Under the pieces are notes generated by a model. That model ran no database searches, had not been told where the DNA came from, and saw only the letters and a program-made list of their open reading frames with translations. A stretch of DNA of 64,000 bases from Chalciporus piperatus (Eukaryota > Basidiomycota > Agaricomycetes > Boletales > Boletaceae), in assembly GCA_038093975.1 (NCBI GenBank), contig JBBPTG010000001.1, positions 248,001 through 312,000 on the forward strand, given 5' to 3'. A program made the position numbers and the translations under genes. Of the stretch, positions 11,009 through 22,045 are shown piece after piece; within the stretch, counting starts at the first letter, position 1, and each line of letters starts with the position of its first letter.

Positions 11009-13696
11009 TCATAGTTTTGCGGCTCTCTTCCGTAGATCAGTCTTCAAAATCTTGCCGGTGGATGTTTTCTGTAATGGGGACGTAAGCATGTTTTCCGATA
11101 GAAAGAGGTAGCAGGTATACCGGGAGTCTATCGACGACTTGGACCCACTCTGGGCATGCGAATCCTGGCAGGCTTGCGCGAGCGTGACGTTTCAACTCCA
11201 CCTCGAAACCGGCATGATTTCCCTCCCATATCTGAACATGGTCTGGTCGAAGGATAACGAAGGCCATCGGGCGTTCACCCCACTTGGCGTGCGTCCGAGC
11301 AACCACCGATACTTCTAACACGTGCGGGTGGCTCGCGAGTTCTGGATACCACGACGACACCATGAATATATAGGTGCGGTGACATGCTAGAAGCTTGGCT
11401 TACCTAGCTCTATGGCGAGGCTTGACGCGTTCTAAGTTGGGAGAGAATAAGCAGACAATACCCGAAAGATTGGATATGATCGCACTGACCTCTCCGCCGG
11501 AAATAATGATGTCCTTGCTTCTATCCATAATTTGTATCACGCCATTCGGATGCATCACCGCGAGGTCACCAGAGTTAAAGTGCCCTCCTCTAAACGCCTT
11601 ACGGGTAGCATCCGGGTCTCGGAAATACTGTGCAAGACAGAATGTTGGCAAGTCCCGTTATTCTACAAGGGAGAAATCCGACCTCTTTCATGACGATGTT
11701 TCCTCGCGTCACGATCTCGCCTACCGTCTTTCCGTCCTTGGGCACATCAATGAGTTCCTGGTCGTGCTCGTGCTTGGGAGAGTACACGACTCGAACGTTC
11801 TGAGCGGTGGCAAAGCTGTGACCCTGACGGGCCATCAATTTTGCGCGTTCATCCAACGGTAGCGAGGCCCAGGAGGGTTGGTCATAACAGCGCGTAAACG
11901 GTCCGTAAGTCTAAGCGCGGGATATGTGAATGATCTCTGAAAGTCGACCGAGTAACGTACCTCGCTGACGTGCAGTGGGAAAAGAGATGTCTGTAAGCAA
12001 ACAACAAGATGGAGAGATTACTCACGTGAGACCGTAGACATGGACGGGCTTGATACCGATTTGCTCGAGTTGACCGATCATTTGGGCAGTGGGCGCGGAA
12101 CCCGCAATAATGGCGGAAACGGGTCGTGGTAAAGGTCGCCTCACAGGATCATTGACAATTCCAATCTGACAAAGATATGTCAAATTTTTGCAGTACGGGT
12201 TTGAATGTCAAACAGACCTGGACTGTTGGAGCACCGCAATAATGTGTAACACCCGAGTGAAGAAGATGCTTCCAAATCTGAGGATAGTTTACTTGTCTAA
12301 TGGTAATCTGGAAGTGGTTCATACGTGAAAACGGGAGGCACGCCCGTCGGTAGTAGCTCACCTGTATTGCACATGCAAAGACGTTAGTCCAAGGGAAAGT
12401 CCATCCAGCGGCATGGAACATGGGCAGGACCCTGCGTCAAACAGATTACAAGACATGTCACCTAGGAAGGAAGGCACACAGTACCAGAGATAACAAGAGT
12501 CACGGTTGATCCTAAAGCATCGATAAGAACTTTGTTATCTGGACGCGTGAATAGATACTTACTGTGCCTCGACGGCATTCGCCACCGCCGCAAGATAGGA
12601 ACCTAGGGCATAAACGGTAAGGATACATTGACTCACAAGCCTAGACTACAGACCGCGCAGGGTAGTAATGACTCCTTTCGGCTGTGACAACATCAGATCA
12701 TCGTACACTGAATCAGAAGGTAATGCGCACTCTACCGGTAGTGCCTGATCTGATGATGGGATTTGTGAGGGCCATGGGATCGCTGAGCGCATTGAATCTT
12801 ACGTGTAGCACAGGACCGCGGGAGTGTCCTCGTTTGGTTCTACGTCCAGACCTGCCCAGCCCCTCTCAGCACTCGATCTACGACCTGTGCTGAGAAAATC
12901 TTCATATGGATCCCCGGCCCTACCAGTGTCGTGACAGACAATGGTAGTCACTTTGGTGTCGGGAATGAGGTGTAAGCACTCGTGATCGACGAGTATAAGC
13001 TTTGATCCGCTGTGCTCGAGAATGTAAGCAACTTCTGGCGGAGTTAGGCGGGTGTTGATCGGTGCGAGGATTGCACGAGCGGCAAGAACACCAAAGTGGG
13101 CGTCTGAAGAAACCTCGGTCATGATGGGAAGCGGTGAGGGGGCAGGGATGCGTACCTGCAATCATAGGGCTTCGAGAAATGTACAGGTTAGCTTGGAAGT
13201 CAGGGAAAGGGTTGGTACCACTCACGAGTTTGGAGCCAAGACTGCTACACGGTCGCCTGGGCGGATTCCTGCTTGTATGAGGGCATACGCTAAATTCTGG
13301 ATGCGCTGGGCCCTGTGTTTGGGAATCCGTGAGTACGAGCAACATGAGGTGTACACGAAGAGTTGACCATATACTGTAGGTGTAGAAGCTCGGCTGATTG
13401 ACATCAGGGTGGGCAAGAGCAAGCTTGTCGGGGTATATGAGTGCAGCACGTAGCACGAAGGGAAATGGGTTCTGTGGACGGGCATGAATTAGCGGTTGGT
13501 GAGAAAGGCACGAGCACGCACGAGGGGGTGATAGTTTACGGGGACACCGTCCAGAGGTCTCTGATCGTAACAGACATTGCGAGGGGGTATACTCTCTGGG
13601 GTTGGGCGGAAACCAGAAGTGTCTAGTTCGAGTCGTTGGTGTTAGACCGAGCGTGTGGGCTACAAACGATATAGACGCACCAAATGTGGGGGGCAT
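11009..13696 (-). CDS. Peroxisomal acyl-CoA ligase (AMP-binding, ANL superfamily)
   Basis: The gene starts at 13696 (MPPTFGASI) and spans around nine exons. Recognisable blocks in order are LIYPDKLALAHPDVNQPSF, AQRIQNLAYALIQAGIRPGD with RVAVLAPNS, ILAPINTRLTPPEVAYILEH, MFHAAGWTFPW, FNSGDLAVMHPNGVIQIMDR with SKDIIISGGE, HPHVLEVSVVARTHAKWGER and KTSTGKILKTDLRKRAAKL. These match adenylating acyl-CoA ligases: the GD..x.PxG..x.DR.KD..ISGGE motif and the C-terminal P-T/S-x-T-G-K-I-x-K lysine that takes part in adenylation. The protein ends in AKL, a canonical PTS1, so peroxisomal import is expected. It probably activates a medium- or long-chain or aromatic acid; the substrate is not determinable here. 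Several mid-gene exon borders are approximate. Confidence 0.88.
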
Positions 13697-14128
13697 TTCT
13701 GAGAGGAGAGAGGGAACAAGTTCGGTTGCGCGGACGTTGGTCGCTTATTAGTAGCTTGATGCTGGTTGACATGTGGACTCGCCCCAGACGGTGTTCCGGA
13801 CAATCTCGATAATTACACGGTACCCCACGTCCACATATTATATGGATCCTCGCTTCTCTGACAGATGCTTTTCTGTCTGATCCAACAATTTTGATCGCTT
13901 CCCAGAATTTCTAGGAAGCGCAAGGTTCGGGTATCTATATCAACGACTTCAAGTTCCCAACTTCCTAGTCGTTCAGGGTCCGTTCCAGATTTGGAAAGTT
14001 GCAATACAAGCACAAACAGAGCCACAGTCTGCTGGCAGGGTTGCCATTGGCGTCAGGACTGGAGAACATAGTCACGGTCATTCAGCAACAACTACCTGTT
14101 CATATTCTCAGTCCCTCTGTCAACAACA
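13697..14128. promoter_or_regulatory. Divergent promoter between acyl-CoA ligase and Rab5
   Basis: About 430 bp separate the two start codons and must hold both promoters and 5-prime leaders. I see no conserved element or repeat I can name in it. Confidence 0.6.
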
Positions 14129-15153
14129 ATGGCCGACGCTGCTGCAGGCTCTGTGGACAGATCTATACAGGTCAAACTCGTTCTTCTCGGTCAGTACTTC
14201 AATTTTCTATACAGCCTCACCCACTTTCCTTGAATTGCGATCTCTTACTAACCCCATTTATTAACCAGGTGAGGCTGCCGTCGGGAAATCATCTGTCGTC
14301 CTTCGATTCGTGAGTCGAAATATTCAGCTCCACCGCAAGACTGGATAGCCCATCTCCTTGTCTCCCCCAGGTATCCAACGAGTTCCAACCGAACAAAGAG
14401 CCCACCATTGGTGCAGCATTCTTAACCCAGAAATGCCGCTTAGAGGATCGTGTGCTTCGCTACGAAATATGGGACACCGCAGGTCAAGAGCGCTTCCATT
14501 CCCTCGCAGTCAGTGCGACATGCTTCTTTCGCGATTCTTCCTAACGGCGTTGCCACCTCATAGCCCATGTACTATCGCAATGCCCAGGCTGCCGTCGTCG
14601 TATATGACGTCACGAAAGCATCCAGTCTCGAGAAAGCCAAATCCTGGGTGAAGGAGTTGCAAAGACAAGCCAACCCCAACATCGTTATCGCACTCGCTGG
14701 GAATAAAGTTGATTTGGTCCAACCATCCGCTTCTCCGTCAGGCACAACCCCTGGCTCCGAGTCCGAAGACGAGCCAGACGATGCCACGGCAACACCAGGA
14801 GAAGCTCCTGCTCCTGGTGGAAACGGGGAGTCACTACGACAAGTTCCTCGAGAGGAAGCACAAGCATACGCCACTGAAGCTGGCCTGCTATTCTTTGAAA
14901 CCAGTGCCAAGACGGGTGATGGTATCGTAGAGATCTTTACAGAAATAGGTATGTCTGACTTTCGTTCACAATCTTTTTGTACCTGACCGAATCATGTGCA
15001 GCCAAGAAGATACCAATCGAACACATTTTGGCGTCTACACGTGGAGCTGGCAGAAATGGCGCTGCAGGTGCTCAAGCCGGTGCCTCGCGGCAAGGAACTG
15101 CAGTCAGCTTGGAGGAGAACCAAACGAAAGGCAAAGATGCTTGCAATTGTTGA
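14129..15153 (+). CDS. RAB5: Rab5-type small GTPase (early endosome)
   Basis: Five exons (14129-14189, 14269-14309, 14371-14508, 14564-14948, 15002-15153) give 258 residues. All GTPase motifs are present: [14 protein letters not shown] (P-loop), an effector region [18 protein letters not shown] that is diagnostic of Rab5/Ypt5/Vps21, [26 protein letters not shown] and FETSAKTG. The C-terminus is KDACNC, a C-x-C dual geranylgeranylation site. Rab5 proteins recruit tethers and PI3-kinase to early endosomes and drive endosome fusion. The protein is about 40 residues longer than typical Rab5 because an acidic, Ser/Pro-rich segment is inserted after GNKVDL ([13 protein letters not shown] and nearby). 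That insert lies on the surface loop before the G5 motif. The family call is firm. Confidence 0.95.
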
Positions 15154-15584
15154 GCTTACTCACCTGTCTTTATTTTTGGAGAACCTACAATTTCTCCTTA
15201 TCCCATGACCCGCTGCATGATCCCTGCCACATATATGATTACACCTCACAACCTTTCATCACTTGTAATTCCTTTCATACTTCTAGTCGGTCATTGGACA
15301 ATTTTAGACTTTAATGCAACCCGGCAATGACGATGTTTAGATAAGTTATCCCCGAATTTCATTCGTATCAAGTTTGCCTACTTGATGTTCCAACGAACGT
15401 CTGGGGATCCTTCTAACCAAAAGTCCGATCCAGTTCGACGCCCAGTATCAGTGGTGATAATTCCAAGTTCCATAGGGCATGCCAATCACCGGCCATCTCC
15501 GCGTCCTCGTCGCCAAAAATGTCTGAATCATTCCCCTGTTTCCCTAGGAGGGTACACCCTACTGAAAGATTCCCACCCGTGGTG
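15154..15584. other. Convergent 3-prime flanks of Rab5 and the arrestin gene
   Basis: About 430 bp lie between two stop codons on opposite strands. Only short unsupported frames occur. It should hold the two 3-prime UTRs and terminators. Confidence 0.6.
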
Positions 15585-17748
15585 TCACCGATGATCGTCA
15601 TTTGAAGGAATAAAGTCCACGTAAGGGGGAGGTGTCGTCGCCTGCTCCTGGTCACTTGGCGTCAAATAGGGCGGAGGCGCGTGTACGGACCCCTGATCCA
15701 TGACCGCACTGGCTTGGTGGTGATCATGTATTTGAGCAAACGAGTGATGAGGCATGATTGCGGATGGATGCGGTTGAACAGGACCAGACGATGTTGGAGA
15801 TCTGAATGCAGTATCGATGGATGGGGGAGGATCCGATGGGTCATCGAGAGGTGGGGGAGGAGGTGGGGGTTGTTCTTCTACTATCAATCCCATGGCTCGT
15901 CGTGATGGGGCGAGGTCGACGAAGTCGGTGACTTCGGGGTCTCGCACAGCTTGTTCAACAGAGGGGGGTGGAGTAGATATCCGAGGTATGGGGTCAGGAT
16001 GACCATCAAAATGCTGAGATGCGGGGAAGCCAAAGAAAATGCCTTCTCCCGCAATGACTGTCTCGGTAACAGGAACTGTAAAGTGGTCTTCAGTCGACGG
16101 AGGGATGAGTATCTCGTCTTCCGACTCCTGGAACGTGGGCAAACTGGTTGATGTGGATGCCTCGGATGGAAAGAAGGGTGGCGGGGGAATGTCTCTGTCT
16201 TCGAATGGAGGAGGGGCTCCAGGTTGAGTATAGCTCGGACCTGCCTCAGCTTCGTGATACAGGGGAGCAGATATCTCGTTGTCTTCTTCTCGCACGGTTC
16301 TGAGCGGAGGCCGATCGTGCTTCTTCTGATATGCAGCATCGACCCATTCTTCAACCTCAGGCAGAGGAGCAGGAGGTGGGATGATGTTGATGGGAATAGA
16401 AATCGTGTACAACGTTTCAGTTCTACTCGCGGTGTTGACGAATGCCGTATGGATGTTCAATAAGAAGGACACTTTGTGCAAGAGCGTTGATTGTGTAATC
16501 GAGGTGCATTGCGGGTTATTATTCCCGTAATTCGCCTCGCCAAGAGAGCGTGGACAATCGGAGGGGGAGGTCTGGTGTAGAAGGAAACGCAGTCGAATGG
16601 GATTCGAGAGATGAAACCTGCAAGATGCTCCAGAGCGGGACATGACCGTTGTGTACGACGCGGCAAAGCGCTGGAGAGCCGATCTTGGTTTCTCCATCCT
16701 CGAAGAGACCGGACCGGACGAGGTACCTTCATATCGAGAGATGGGGGAACTGCTGATCGCGTCTGTTGATCCCATGACACCCGATGACAGTCCCTGCAAG
16801 TCGGCCTCAAAGTTGTCATCCTCGAGATGCTTCACTTCGACTGTACGAAGAAGTTCTGTCTTGACATTCCGGAGTCTAAGTCCGTCGTCCAGAACAACTC
16901 GGCGAGGTGGAGGTGGTACTGTTATGTAGACAGGAATCGGCTCCCCTACCACGAAAGTCGACTTCGGGATCTCTGCCTCCACGCGTACTGGTTCATTCAT
17001 TACATGCTTCTCGGGTGAGATCGCAACCATGTGCGTGTGCGATGTATAGCGCCGCGTGTGTACCAACAATTCCCTCGACACCCCATGGTCCGTTGGATCG
17101 ACTGGGTGCAAAGTAGCAGTTAGAACATGCCTCAGTGATGAGTGTAGGGTGTGGACGCATTGCGGCACATCTGGCGTGAGCGGTATGGCAAACGGAAAAG
17201 AGGCCGGGATAGGGCCAACAGCCTGGGGTGAGAACGAGGTCAAGTCGATTTCGGAAACACTGAGTTCGATGTCATGTCCGTGGGCTGACTCTATCGTGCG
17301 CAAAGACACGGATCTTTCGTCATACAAATCAGTCAGATTGGGTAGAGATGAATAGGTAGACTGACAACTTCTGCCAGACGCCGAGTTGGACCCCTTTAAC
17401 ATGCACTTCTCCCTCTATCGCTGCGCGTTCTCCTTCAGCGCCTGCATAGCCCTTTTGAAAGTTTATGCCATCGAGTGCGGGTACGATGAGCAGTTGGAGA
17501 GCTGATAAATCGGGGCTGCGACTGCGCAAATCATCGTTGACACCATGTTGAGAGTACCGTGGAGGAGGTGCATTGTCGTCAACAGGCATGTAAACTGGTT
17601 TGACCGTGACGGTCGAACTTCTGTACGCGTGTTGATGATGGATGCGATCAAAGTAGACAGAGGGGGATCTCATCAACACAACGTTTACCGCTGTTTCACC
17701 TATTTGCACAGCATGCTCGATAGCGACGACGTAGAAAACAACATACAT
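15585..17748 (-). CDS. Alpha-arrestin (ART/LDB19-like) ubiquitin-ligase adaptor
   Basis: Two exons encode around 700 residues. An arrestin-type beta-sandwich region contains ALQLLIVPALDGINF, EGEVHVKGVQLGVWQK, DIELSVSEIDLTSF, VGPIPASFPFAIPLTPDVPQ, VEAEIPKSTFVVGEPIPVYI and LRLRNVKTELLRTVEVKHLE. The C-terminal 250 residues are Pro-rich and disordered. Three PPxY motifs are visible: PPRY near the N-terminus, and PPPY twice near the C-terminus (HAPPPYLTP, TTPPPYVDF). PPxY motifs recruit Rsp5/Nedd4 ligases, which fits an alpha-arrestin that directs ubiquitination and endocytosis of plasma-membrane transporters. The intron lies near 17300-17370. I used the ATG at 17748, because the preceding strand (AVQIGETAVNVVL) resembles the first arrestin strand; an in-frame ATG at 17673 is the alternative start. 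Confidence 0.82.
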
Positions 17749-17805
17749 AAGATTAAATCAAAGATAGCTCCATAACCCAAGTAGACATGCAGGTCCACCA
17801 GCACC

Positions 17806-20800
17806 TCATTCTACTCTCATCAAACTCTCCAACTCAGCAAACATCGTCTGATCCACGTCTCTGTGCATCAGCAACTCCCAAGCCGCATCCCGACGACCCG
17901 CGAGCATCCCCGTCCCCTTCTCCACATTAGTTTCCCCAGTCTCACCAAAGCCCATCCCAAACGTAAGTGTCGGTTGCGTGTTCTGAGAAACGTCGAACGG
18001 ATCTTCACCCCCGTCAACGGCCTTCATTGCTTCAACTGCTCTGCGTGCAGTGCTCAAGAACCATTGTCGTGCCTCCGGGGCAGCATTGGTCCCTGCGAAT
18101 CTCTGGGCCATGCGAAGCATGATTTGCGAAAAGTGGAGGGATCGATCCGTCCTTATCTTCGTCTTCAGTTCCGGAGGGGATAGGAATGATATGGAGTATA
18201 TGGCCATCGTTGCCTTCTCAATATACGATAGCCACGGTTCCCGAGCGAGGAAAGCAAAATCAGGGTCGTTCACAGGGAGGCGGTGGACAAGCGTCTCCAG
18301 TAGCCGCCACAACCATTGCTGGGGTATGACGGTGGAGAAGACTTTTCGATTATGATCCATATGGGCGATGTGTGTGAAGACGTCGAGGGCGACATCAGAA
18401 AGAGTCGGTGGCCGACAACTCTGAAAAGGGACGCCACTGAGCTTCAGCATCTGCATCGGAGGTATTGCGTCTGCCGGTTCGACTAGAACGGATGCAATCA
18501 GCTCGAATATTCGGGTGGCAATGCGGACGGTTGAATTGGATGGTGTTGTAGATTGACGGAAAGAGATCATGAGCGAGAGGTTGGACAGGATATTGAGAGC
18601 GTCCTTGCGGACATTAATAACGTCAGCAATAGACAGTGCTGGCGATGTCGGCCGTGGTGGACTGCCGTCTTTTGCAACAGCGACGCCACAGACACGCAAC
18701 ACCAACTCAAGTGTGCGATCATGCTTCGCCATGAACTGCATGTTGTCTGGAATGACAGATAAGTTCCGTATGATGTTCATGACTGCAAGTATGATATGAC
18801 TTGAGCGGTGGCGGGGTCCATGTTCCGTTTTCCGTAAGCCTTGTTTCAAACCCGCGAACGGGAGCGACTCGGTCTCGAGTGCGATGGTTGCCAATTCACG
18901 ATGCCGTGGTATATGGGTATCCTCCCCCAACCGGCATTGTTGCGCATCAGCAACCCCTTCGAATGCTTCGTCCTCCAAAAGGTCCAGTACTTCCTCCAGT
19001 AGATCCGTACATTGCGCAATGGGAAATCCGGAACCAGGGGTGGGACCCTTCATCGTGGAAAGAAGGGTGAGCGTGGTCAGCGCGTAGGACAGCTCGGCTG
19101 TTAGTCGAGAACGGATTGACATCGTGAGTGCTTCGATATCCACAGTCCCCCATTCGTTGATATCCCGTATCGGGCGGCGTTGAGCACGTAGGTACTCCTC
19201 TTCCAAGATGTTGATGTCCCTCCCCCCAAAGGTGTCGATCTCGCGCGCCAGTGGGATATATTCGATTTTAGTCCTCATCAGCTGAGATCGCTGACGACAT
19301 GAGACTGAAGGAGGCGCCGGAGTATTTGTGTTTGGGGGGGCACGATCCGCCGAAGTTGACATGGAGGGTAACTGTGTAGGTGGTTAGAGGTCAAAAAGAA
19401 GGGAAGAGGGGCGGTGCTCACAACCTCTGGCAATTCTGTCCCACCTTATTATCGACCAGTCAATGTCGTGAATTACGTACATGAAACGTCCATATCAATC
19501 TCACCTATTTTCAACTTCGCGCGTTTCCCGTCAAGTTCCTCGGACTCAAACCTTCGCTTCATTCCCGAGCCATCCTGCGCAGGAGGTTCATTGCCAGAGA
19601 TGTGCCCGCTATTTGTCCCACTCGGCGGGCGGGGCAGCGACTGGCCAACTAAAGAGTCCGAGACAACATGTGTTCCTGAGAGTGTTGTGCTTGGTGCCCC
19701 TTGCTGTGGACGAGGACTTTGGGGTAATGGTTGCGATGCAGGGGCAGAGGGACTGCCGTTAATTGAGGTGGATGTGTTTGGATTACCCGATGCGGATTGA
19801 TTCGACAACCCCATCATGTTTGCAGATCCGGATAATTGAGAAGCGCCGCCTGGGTGTACAAAACCGGGTGTTTGGATTGGCATACTGGGTTGGCCCGGTT
19901 GGGTGGTCGGTGGCGCCCCCGGGAGGCGGCCTGCCATCATTGCCTTGCGATTTGTCTCTTGGATGTTGCGACGGTAGACCTCCTCGAAGGGATAGATGAT
20001 GGCGTTGTAGTAGCTGGCCAATACAGTAGAAGTGCTACGTTGTCCGTTGGGCATAGGAGTAGGTAAAGATTCAGGAAGATCAAACTGCGGGAGAAGCTGC
20101 GACCATGCATTCTGTTGCGTTACCTAAGGATTCGGTGAGGATTATCAACGTACAATTCGTGACAGAAATGGTTCAAGATACCTTCTGGCCCCCGCCAAGC
20201 TGCCATGCCATACCCCATAGTTTAAATAGGTCGACATCCTTGCCAGCTAAGCGAAACGTGCCAGTTTCTCCGGCACACTCCAAATTTTTCCATTGCGAGG
20301 AAGCGGGATCGAAGTTGAGGGGATATGGGACACCGGTTAAAGGCGGTGGGAGAGGGTTCCCTCGAGTGACATGGACATTGGCAAGACCTGTCAGGAAACT
20401 GCGCTGCTTTTGCTTGATCATTGCCATATTCGGGGGTTGTCGAACTGGCATGTTTGAGGGTGGCATAGAGGGATCAAGTGATGTGGGGTTGGGTTGGATA
20501 TTATGGACGGGAGGGTAAGCTACAGCTGGATTGACATGGGGGTTAAATTGCATGTTGGCGGGTGCCTCAACACTGGCAGCTTGAAGCCCGTTTGACGGAT
20601 TGTAACCCGCAGTCATTCCGCCGAGAAATGATCCCGGGGTTGTTCCGCCTAGAGGAATTTGGGAAGCAGAAGCCGTGGGTGGACGCGGGTAAGCGTGTGT
20701 GAGCTGCCGCTGCATATTCACCATGTTGAGGGCGGCCATTTGTTTTGCGGCGGCGTTGGAGTCCAGATTGATATTGAAGAATGGCTCGTTGAGCGAGGCA

Positions 20801-20914
20801 GACTGGTGAAAGGGCGGCGCATTCGGGTTCTGGTTGTTCTGGGTTCGTGCTTGCTGTGGCCTATGACAAGCAATGAAGGGATGAAGAAGAGAGGGAGGAT
20901 AAGACTTACAACAT
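17806..20914 (-). CDS. SWI1: SWI/SNF chromatin-remodelling subunit SWI1 (ARID protein)
   Basis: A Gln/Asn/Pro-rich N-terminus (NPNAPPFHQSASLNEPFFNI) leads to an ARID-like block: SFLTGLANVHVTRGNPLPPP, DVDLFKLWGMAWQLGGGQKV, then after an intron VLASYYNAIIYPFEEVYRRN. A disordered linker with KRRFESEELDGKRAKLK follows. The C-terminal 518-residue exon carries FGGRDINILEEEYLRAQRRP and RDINEWGTVDIEALTMSIRS, then an armadillo-like helical region (NIIRNLSVIPDNMQF, DALNILSNLSLMISF). This order matches fungal SWI1 / metazoan BAF250: DNA-binding ARID plus a conserved C-terminal scaffold that contacts the ATPase module. The apparent first coding exon is only 5 nt (20910-20914, ATG plus TT), so the true start could lie elsewhere. 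Promoter is shared with DUF1764 over about 120 bp. Confidence 0.85.
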
Positions 20915-21037
20915 CGCCTGGTAGATATCGAGCTCGACAGCGCTGGTTGTTGCTCGCCGACGTTGTGTAGCGTGCTCTCACGGCTGCCTGAGATTTGCAG
21001 TTACTCTCCCGCGCGGACACTTTCTTCTTCACCACGA

Positions 21038-21594
21038 ATGGCTCCCTCAGAAATTGACGAAATATTCGCCTCAAAACGAAAATCTACACCTCCACCTGTT
21101 CTAGACAAGAAAAAAAAACAGAAGCAGCCCTCCGCAAAGATCGAGCAGACTGATACCACTGAAAAAATATCAAAAAAGCGACCCGTACCAGAAACTGTGG
21201 TTGACCCATCGACACAATCAGTCCCGAAGAAGCGCGCAAAAACTGTCAGCCAGTCCAAACCAGAGAAGAAGAAGTCTGATCCGTCACTCGCAGAGGAAGA
21301 TCGTTTCAAAGACTCCAGAGGATCTGGGCCTCGTGCGTTTTTTTTTCTCTTTTTTTTTCTCTACCTCGACAATCCCCACGAGGTCGCAAAACTGCAGACG
21401 GATTTAACATCTACAAGGAAGACGAATTGGGCATCTCTACTGGAGGCGGAGGTGACTCTCAGAATGACCCTCGTCATCGTTGTCTAACATACTTTTTACA
21501 GATACCCCATCATGCCCCTTTGATTGCGATTGTTGTACGTGTTCCATCTCTATTCTCCCTTTTCGTTCTCTGATGTCATCCCCCAGGTTTCTGA
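21038..21594 (+). CDS. DUF1764-family protein (conserved eukaryotic, function unknown)
   Basis: Four exons (21038-21332, 21383-21451, 21502-21534, 21587-21594) give 134 residues. MAPSEIDEIFASKRK opens the protein, a Lys-rich middle follows, and the conserved end is FKDSRGSGPRRKTADGFNIY, KEDELGISTGGGDTPSCPFD and CDCCF. SEIDEIF at the start and DELGI...CPFDCDCCF at the end define DUF1764. The family is widespread in eukaryotes with no established role; the four clustered cysteines suggest metal binding, and the basic middle suggests nuclear or nucleolar location, both inference. The last exon is just 8 nt and supplies the final CF plus stop. The first intron contains long T-rich runs. No neighbour explains its role. 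Confidence 0.9.
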
Positions 21595-22045
21595 GACTCA
21601 AATGATGGAATGGTATGCGCAAAGAACTGTATCGATAGATACCCCAACCCAAGATTGTATTCTTCCCGGACTCAGGAGTCATATCAGGCCAACTCCCTTC
21701 ATTGAACCAGAACTTTTCATGTCTAAACGTATCAATTGCTTTAGGGCCTGGGATGCCCTTTCCTCTCCTGTCCTCCCTCGGCTCTATCGAAGCCTCGTGG
21801 ATCTAGCCGTCCAGGCAGTGGTCCACGAGGTCAATGTGAAGCCAAAATCAAAGTCACCCTCATATCTATCTCATCGAATAGTATGTCGCTTGGGATCATA
21901 CTTAAATTTTATTTATGGGCAACACTATTACTCGTCGAACATGATGCATTGTTAATAGTTCTATGAATACATTGGGTTATCTATCTCGATATGCACTAGT
22001 GTGAGAAGCGGTCCTCCTTGCAATAATGGCTACAAAGGCGGATAA
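21595..22045. other. Convergent 3-prime flanks of DUF1764 and cyclin H
   Basis: About 450 bp between two stop codons. An open plus-strand frame crosses it but has no similarity I recognise and overlaps the end of the DUF1764 gene, so I treat the stretch as 3-prime UTR and terminators. Confidence 0.55.

Noticed and set aside
21524..21955. Plus-strand open frame of 143 codons after DUF1764
   Set aside because: It overlaps the last intron and exon of DUF1764 in another frame and shows no recognisable similarity.
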